DNA of 45,835 nt from NCBI GenBank assembly GCA_016763315.1, contig JAESTZ010000086.1, positions 1-45,835 of the forward strand, given 5' to 3'. The position numbers were made by a program, and so were the translations under genes. Below, piece by piece: positions 42,323 through 45,835 of this stretch (position 1 is its first letter; each line of letters opens with the position of its first letter). The DNA is from Robiginitomaculum sp. Its GTDB lineage: Bacteria; Pseudomonadota; Alphaproteobacteria; Caulobacterales; Maricaulaceae. The notes under the pieces were generated by a model. The model did no database searches. It was not told where the DNA came from and saw nothing but the letters and a program-made list of their open reading frames with translations.

Positions 42323-42485
42323 TCATCAGCAACAGCTTTATTGACTTTTTGTTTGGACAGCAGGTCTGTGCCAAGTCATCTATCTGTGTTGATATTAAGC
42401 TACAAATTCTTATTGTCACAAAACCCTAGCTACTATTGCAAAAACGAAACGTGACGTTTTGCTCGGCAAGCTTTATAATAACTTC

Positions 42486-43037
42486 ATGAAATCAATTTTA
42501 TATATATTTATTGCCTTGATATTGCTGTTCCCGGCGGGACTTTTAGCGCAACAGGAAAACGCGCCAGTAGAGGAATTACTGGATCGCTTGTCCGTATCTT
42601 CCGAAGATCACGAGGCAGAACTTTTAGCCGAAGAGGTTTGGGCAAGGTTTTTTAGCTCTGGCTCGCCTAGCGTTGATCTGATTCTACAGCGCGGAATAGA
42701 TGCGCAATCTAGCGGCAATCTTGAGCTTGCCGGTGATTTTTTCTCTGACGTTATTGAATTTGCACCTGATTTCGCCGAAGGCTGGAACCGTAGAGCTGCA
42801 TTAGAATATGCTCGCGGCGAATATACTGCTGCGGCTGAGGATCTGGGAATGGCTATTGAATTACAGCCAAGGCATTTCGGCGCTTTGGTTGGTTTAGGTC
42901 TTGTGTTTGAAAGGCTTGGTAGTGCTACAGGGGCTTTTCAGGCATATTCAGATGCATTAGCCATTCACCCGTTTTTGTCGCAAGCACAAGAAGGCGTGGA
43001 TCGGTTAAGCAAACAAGTTGAAGGTCGACAGCTTTAA
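42486..43037 (+). CDS. Tetratricopeptide-repeat protein, exported
   Basis: A 183-residue protein with a signal peptide (MKSILYIFIALILLFPAGLL, cleaved near AQ|QE) and three TPR-like units in the mature part (about 75-175), for example AEGWNRRAALEYARGEYTAA and AIELQPRHFGALVGLGLVFE. TPR folds bind partner peptides; the partner is unknown. ATG 42486 starts at the signal peptide; the longer frame adds nine unsupported residues. The intergenic repeat follows 24 bases after the stop. Confidence 0.8.
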   Translation: MKSILYIFIALILLFPAGLLAQQENAPVEELLDRLSVSSEDHEAELLAEEVWARFFSSGSPSVDLILQRGIDAQSSGNLELAGDFFSDVIEFAPDFAEGWNRRAALEYARGEYTAAAEDLGMAIELQPRHFGALVGLGLVFERLGSATGAFQAYSDALAIHPFLSQAQEGVDRLSKQVEGRQL

Positions 43038-43060
43038 CCGGTTGCTGGAGCAATCCTCAG

Positions 43061-43104
43061 CAAAAGTGGGTACCGGTTTTGCGGCAAAGGATTGCGACGA
43101 CTAA
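43061..43104 (+). repeat. Intergenic repeat, copy 2
   Basis: Second copy of the element at 34731-34775: CAAAAGTGGGTACCGGTTTT, GC, then a related GATTGCGACGACTAAAG segment. Two copies in about 8 kb on the right flank and none seen in the island support the island's foreign origin. Confidence 0.65.
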
Positions 43105-43195
43105 AGAATCAGATAAATTTCAGTTCAAAGCAAACTGAGAATACTCTAGTATAACAATCAAATATGATTCTCATCTTGCCAACAGGAAAACCAAT

Positions 43196-43444
43196 ATGAC
43201 CGTAGATATGGGCCAAAGTACCCGTGAACAATTAAAATCGACTCTGGCTCGCGTTGAGCGCCTTGAAGAAGACAAAAAAGCAGTACTTGAAGATATAAAG
43301 GCTGTGTATGACGAAGCCAAGGCATTTGGCTTTGACACCAAAGTATTGCGGCAAGTGGTGCGTATCCGTAAAATGGATCGTGAAGAACGCCAGGAACAAG
43401 AAGCAATTTTGGATTTGTATCTATCAGCCCTTGGCGAGAGCTAA
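43196..43444 (+). CDS. gapR: GapR-family DNA-binding protein (DUF2312)
   Basis: An 82-residue coiled-coil protein of the DUF2312/GapR family, almost confined to Alphaproteobacteria. Typical blocks are [37 protein letters not shown] and [20 protein letters not shown]. GapR in Caulobacter encircles overtwisted DNA ahead of replication and transcription and helps topoisomerases. Start and length agree with the family. It stands in its own unit before the deiminase-like gene. Confidence 0.92.
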   Translation: MTVDMGQSTREQLKSTLARVERLEEDKKAVLEDIKAVYDEAKAFGFDTKVLRQVVRIRKMDREERQEQEAILDLYLSALGES

Positions 43445-43461
43445 ATTCAGGAGCAGTTTGA

Positions 43462-44547
43462 TTGCCTTTATGGTTGAAAGCTTTGATCTCTGCAATAGTT
43501 GTGGCTTTGATAACCGCAACCAATGTTTCTTGCGCTGAAGATCAGCGAATGACTCAAGATACTGACAGCCAAGAGTTGATCATCTTAATGTCGCCAAAGA
43601 AAGGCGATACATATTATGCTGATATGGCAGAGGAAATATTAAGGTTTCAACTGGTTTTTGCACAACAAATTGCTGCTCATGATCGAGTACTTGTACTAAC
43701 GGATCAAAAAAATTACAGCTATTTTGCTGATTCTCTGGGAGAGCAAAGGGTACTAATATCGCCACAAGACGATATTTGGGCGCGTGATTTTTCACCATCA
43801 AACACTACTGATCCAGTAATGTTTCGTTATACTGCAGCCGGTCAGGGCGGCGGCGGAATTGGTCAAGTTGATGCCGATTCGGTGCAGGCGGTCTTTGAAA
43901 GTTTTGTAACAACAGCGGGGTTAAGGTTTGCCAAGAGTGCCTTGCTCAATGATGGCGGAAATTTCGTTGATGATTATGCCGGCAACGTCATTATCAGCAC
44001 CAAGTTTCTTGCCGATAACAGGCTTACCGAAAATAAAGCCCGAAAACTGTTACTGGCTATGACCGGCATCAACAATGTGGCTTTTATCGAAGCCGACGAG
44101 CAAGGTGGATTACAACATGCCGATGGCGTGGTGGCTTTCATTGATGAAAATTTATTGGCGATTAATTCTTATCCTGATGATCCCGACTATATGAAACAAT
44201 TAAAGTCCGACTTGAAGCGTGGATTGCCGAACATAAAAATATTCGAACTAATTACACCTTATGATGATAGCGGAATTTATGATGAGCGTTTTGGCTCTGC
44301 TTGCGGAATTTATACCAATATGCTGGTAACAAAAAACAGAATTTACCTGCCGCAATTTGGTATAAAAGAAGATGTAATCGCTTTGCAGCAAATCCGGGCA
44401 ATGACAAAAAAACAAGTAATTCCAGTGCAATCTGGCACTGTTTGTCAGATGGGCGGCGGGGTGCGTTGTATGTCGGCGCAATTTCATGGTATTGCCAGTG
44501 AGCAATTATTACGGGTTGTTGGAAAACCGGCTAATGGACAAGAATGA
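43462..44547 (+). CDS. Agmatine deiminase family protein, exported
   Basis: A 361-residue protein of the peptidyl-arginine/agmatine deiminase fold. An N-terminal signal (ALISAIVVALITATNVSC) precedes the beta/alpha propeller with DDIWARDFSP, LLNDGGNFVDD, LQHADGVVAFID and the active-site Cys block GGGVRCMSAQ. The usual reaction is hydrolysis of a guanidino group to a ureido group. A signal sequence is unusual for this family, so it probably acts in the periplasm or on a surface protein. The start is TTG 43462 with AGGAG 9 bases before it; it lies 17 bases after gapR. Confidence 0.85.
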   Translation: MPLWLKALISAIVVALITATNVSCAEDQRMTQDTDSQELIILMSPKKGDTYYADMAEEILRFQLVFAQQIAAHDRVLVLTDQKNYSYFADSLGEQRVLISPQDDIWARDFSPSNTTDPVMFRYTAAGQGGGGIGQVDADSVQAVFESFVTTAGLRFAKSALLNDGGNFVDDYAGNVIISTKFLADNRLTENKARKLLLAMTGINNVAFIEADEQGGLQHADGVVAFIDENLLAINSYPDDPDYMKQLKSDLKRGLPNIKIFELITPYDDSGIYDERFGSACGIYTNMLVTKNRIYLPQFGIKEDVIALQQIRAMTKKQVIPVQSGTVCQMGGGVRCMSAQFHGIASEQLLRVVGKPANGQE

Positions 44548-44998
44548 CGATAAAAAGCTTGAACGAGCGCGGTTGCGTAAAAAACGCAAAGCCTTGTCCC
44601 GATTGCGTAAAGCATTATTGAAATCAAAAGACCTGCCGCAAGATAATGAATTCACCGAATGGGAAAACGAATTTGCCAACGGCTTGGAGGAACGCTTGGA
44701 AACCTTTGGCAGCGCATTTGTTGACCCCGACAAAGGTAAGCCCGATGAGGCATTATCGTATTTACAAGCGATTAAATTAAAAGAAATAGAAGATAAAGCT
44801 AAAGGTAAAAACCCTAAAATCTGGAATCGTGGCGGCGGTTTTGGGAAAAAGAAACCTGCAGGTAAAAAGTATGGAGTTCGTTCTTTTATTGCTGATGATG
44901 ACACGACAGAAGAACCACCGGAGGCAATAAGTCCACCTCCGCCGAAACCAAAAGCAATGAAACCAAAACTAACTATTATCAAGGGCGGCAAGGAATAA
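44534..44998 (+). CDS. Basic, charged hypothetical protein
   Basis: A 154-residue hydrophilic protein. The start is a long Lys/Arg helix (KKLERARLRKKRKALSRLRK), the middle is Glu-rich, and the end is Pro/Lys-rich (SPPPPKPKAMKPKLTIIKGG). ATG 44534 lies within the end of the upstream gene, so the two overlap by 14 bases and may be coupled. It could bind nucleic acid or ribosomes, but no family is recognised. The Glu/Arg pattern resembles predicted disordered regulators. Confidence 0.6.
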   Translation: MDKNDDKKLERARLRKKRKALSRLRKALLKSKDLPQDNEFTEWENEFANGLEERLETFGSAFVDPDKGKPDEALSYLQAIKLKEIEDKAKGKNPKIWNRGGGFGKKKPAGKKYGVRSFIADDDTTEEPPEAISPPPPKPKAMKPKLTIIKGGKE

Positions 44999-45023
44999 CA
45001 AAGACTCTGCAAATGACCGAGTT

Positions 45024-45818
45024 TTACGGCTTTATTTCGCCAAGTTCACTTTTCACAAACTCATAAACCCCCGGTGTGCTGGCCAAAATAGACGAGCCAT
45101 CTATTTGCAACTCACCGTTCATGTCCGTCACTAGCCCGCCAGCTTCGCGAACTAGAACTATTCCGGCGGCAATATCCCAAATATTGAGGTTACGTTCCCA
45201 AAAAGCATCATAACGACCGGCAGCAAGCCATGCTAGATCAAGCGCAGCAGAACCCATGCGCCGGATACCGGAAACCTGTTGGCTTAGGCGGTGAATTTCC
45301 TTAACCGATTGAGAGTGACCGGGCTTGCCTTTAAACGGGATACCGGTAGCCAATAAAGAAGCTGACATTCCATTGCGTGCAGAAACCCGCAAACGTCGAT
45401 CATTCAAAAATGCGCCTTTGCCCTTTTCTGCCCGAAACATCTCGTCTCGCAGTGGATCGTAAATTACTCCGGCAATCAATTCGCCTTCACGCTCCAAAGC
45501 GATAGAAATGCAAAAATGCGGAATTGAATGCAAATAATTAGTAGTGCCATCGAGCGGATCAATAATGAAACGGTGCGATGGATCAGTACCTTTGATCTCG
45601 CCGCCTTCTTCAAGCAAAAAACCATAACCCGGACGAGAAATGGATAATTCCTCAACCAGCACTTCTTCGGCTTGTTTATCGGCACGGGTGACAAAGTCTG
45701 CCGGGCCTTTCTTCGAGACCTGTAAATGCTCGACTTCGCCAAAATCGCGATTAAGCGAGCGGGCGGCTTTGCGAGCCGCACCCATCATAATATTATGCAG
45801 ACCAGAAGCTGTTACCAT
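45024..45818 (-). CDS. suhB: Inositol monophosphatase family protein (SuhB-like)
   Basis: A 264-residue Mg-dependent phosphatase. It has the metal motifs of the family: LLEEGGEIKG (about 65-75), IIDPLDGTTNYLHSIPHF (about 87-105) and NIWDIAAGIVLVREAGG (about 215-230). Typical substrates are inositol-1-phosphate and other small sugar phosphates; in Escherichia coli SuhB also joins rRNA antitermination. Length and order are normal. It reads toward the charged protein gene with a short gap. The exact substrate here is unknown. Confidence 0.9.
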   Translation of the reverse strand: MVTASGLHNIMMGAARKAARSLNRDFGEVEHLQVSKKGPADFVTRADKQAEEVLVEELSISRPGYGFLLEEGGEIKGTDPSHRFIIDPLDGTTNYLHSIPHFCISIALEREGELIAGVIYDPLRDEMFRAEKGKGAFLNDRRLRVSARNGMSASLLATGIPFKGKPGHSQSVKEIHRLSQQVSGIRRMGSAALDLAWLAAGRYDAFWERNLNIWDIAAGIVLVREAGGLVTDMNGELQIDGSSILASTPGVYEFVKSELGEIKP

Positions 45819-45835
45819 AATCGTAATCCTTGAAA

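Noticed and set aside
44509-45012. A 167-codon minus-strand frame
   Set aside because: It is antisense to the charged protein at 44534-44998, and its Ser/Phe/Pro-rich composition is typical of a shadow frame.

Overview
The window looks like a low-GC alphaproteobacterial chromosome carrying a genomic island of about 31 kb. Both flanks read as alphaproteobacterial housekeeping sequence: a zf-CHCC zinc-finger protein and an ABC ATPase on the left; bifunctional MnmC, MotA, a lytic transglycosylase, ribosomal protein L36, a DUF2312/GapR protein, an agmatine-deiminase-like protein and an inositol-monophosphatase-family enzyme on the right. A short intergenic repeat of the kind common in Hyphomicrobiales/Rhizobiales occurs twice on the right flank. 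No species can be named from sequence reading alone.

The island lies between two different tRNA-Arg genes, CCG at 1736-1812 (+) and CCT at 32647-32723 (-), whose 3' ends both point into it. At its left end is a large serine recombinase that reads through the first tRNA gene in antisense. At its right end is a mobC-mobA mobilization operon, preceded by a start-less open frame that runs out of the second tRNA gene. Both frames pass through the same TTCGAA T-loop hexamer in the same phase. If the ends were joined there, recombinase, the orphan frame, mobC and mobA would form one continuous transcription unit. With a VirD4-like coupling ATPase but no VirB genes, the island looks like an integrative mobilizable element.

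Left part (3.3-10.4 kb): accessory genes on the minus strand, the coupling ATPase with small membrane proteins, a small resolvase, a secreted protein and a long coiled-coil protein. A roughly 1 kb non-coding stretch follows (10.4-11.4 kb), with a perfect inverted repeat, a 21-bp tandem repeat and two copies of a hairpin-rich module.

Centre (11.4-23.1 kb): a tightly packed plus-strand run of nine genes: ribbon-helix-helix-like regulator, SNF2-family helicase, membrane-anchored GAF-like protein, Panacea/SocA-like protein, type III-like methyltransferase (Mod), type III-like restriction helicase-nuclease (Res), then an ABC-three-component (ABC-3C) set (SMEK protein, middle component, SMC-like ATPase). 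Junctions are gaps of 1-2 bp or overlaps of 1-8 bp, suggesting one anti-invader system joining restriction, remodelling and ABC-3C modules. mod carries a G8 tract upstream of its AdoMet-binding motif, so it may be phase variable. Immediately downstream is ardA, an anti-restriction DNA mimic.

Right part (23.3-32.4 kb): a patchwork of anti-restriction and toxin-antitoxin modules: ardA plus a small partner gene, hipBA, a Fic gene, a complete IS1595-family element (19-bp terminal repeats, 8-bp target duplication), a decayed second copy of the ardA-partner cassette, a VbhA-like antitoxin with a frameshifted and truncated Fic toxin, an orphan HTH antidote, a duplicated fragment of the mobA 3' end, a second intact Fic gene, and mobAC. 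The repeats and truncations indicate that related elements were stacked and recombined here.
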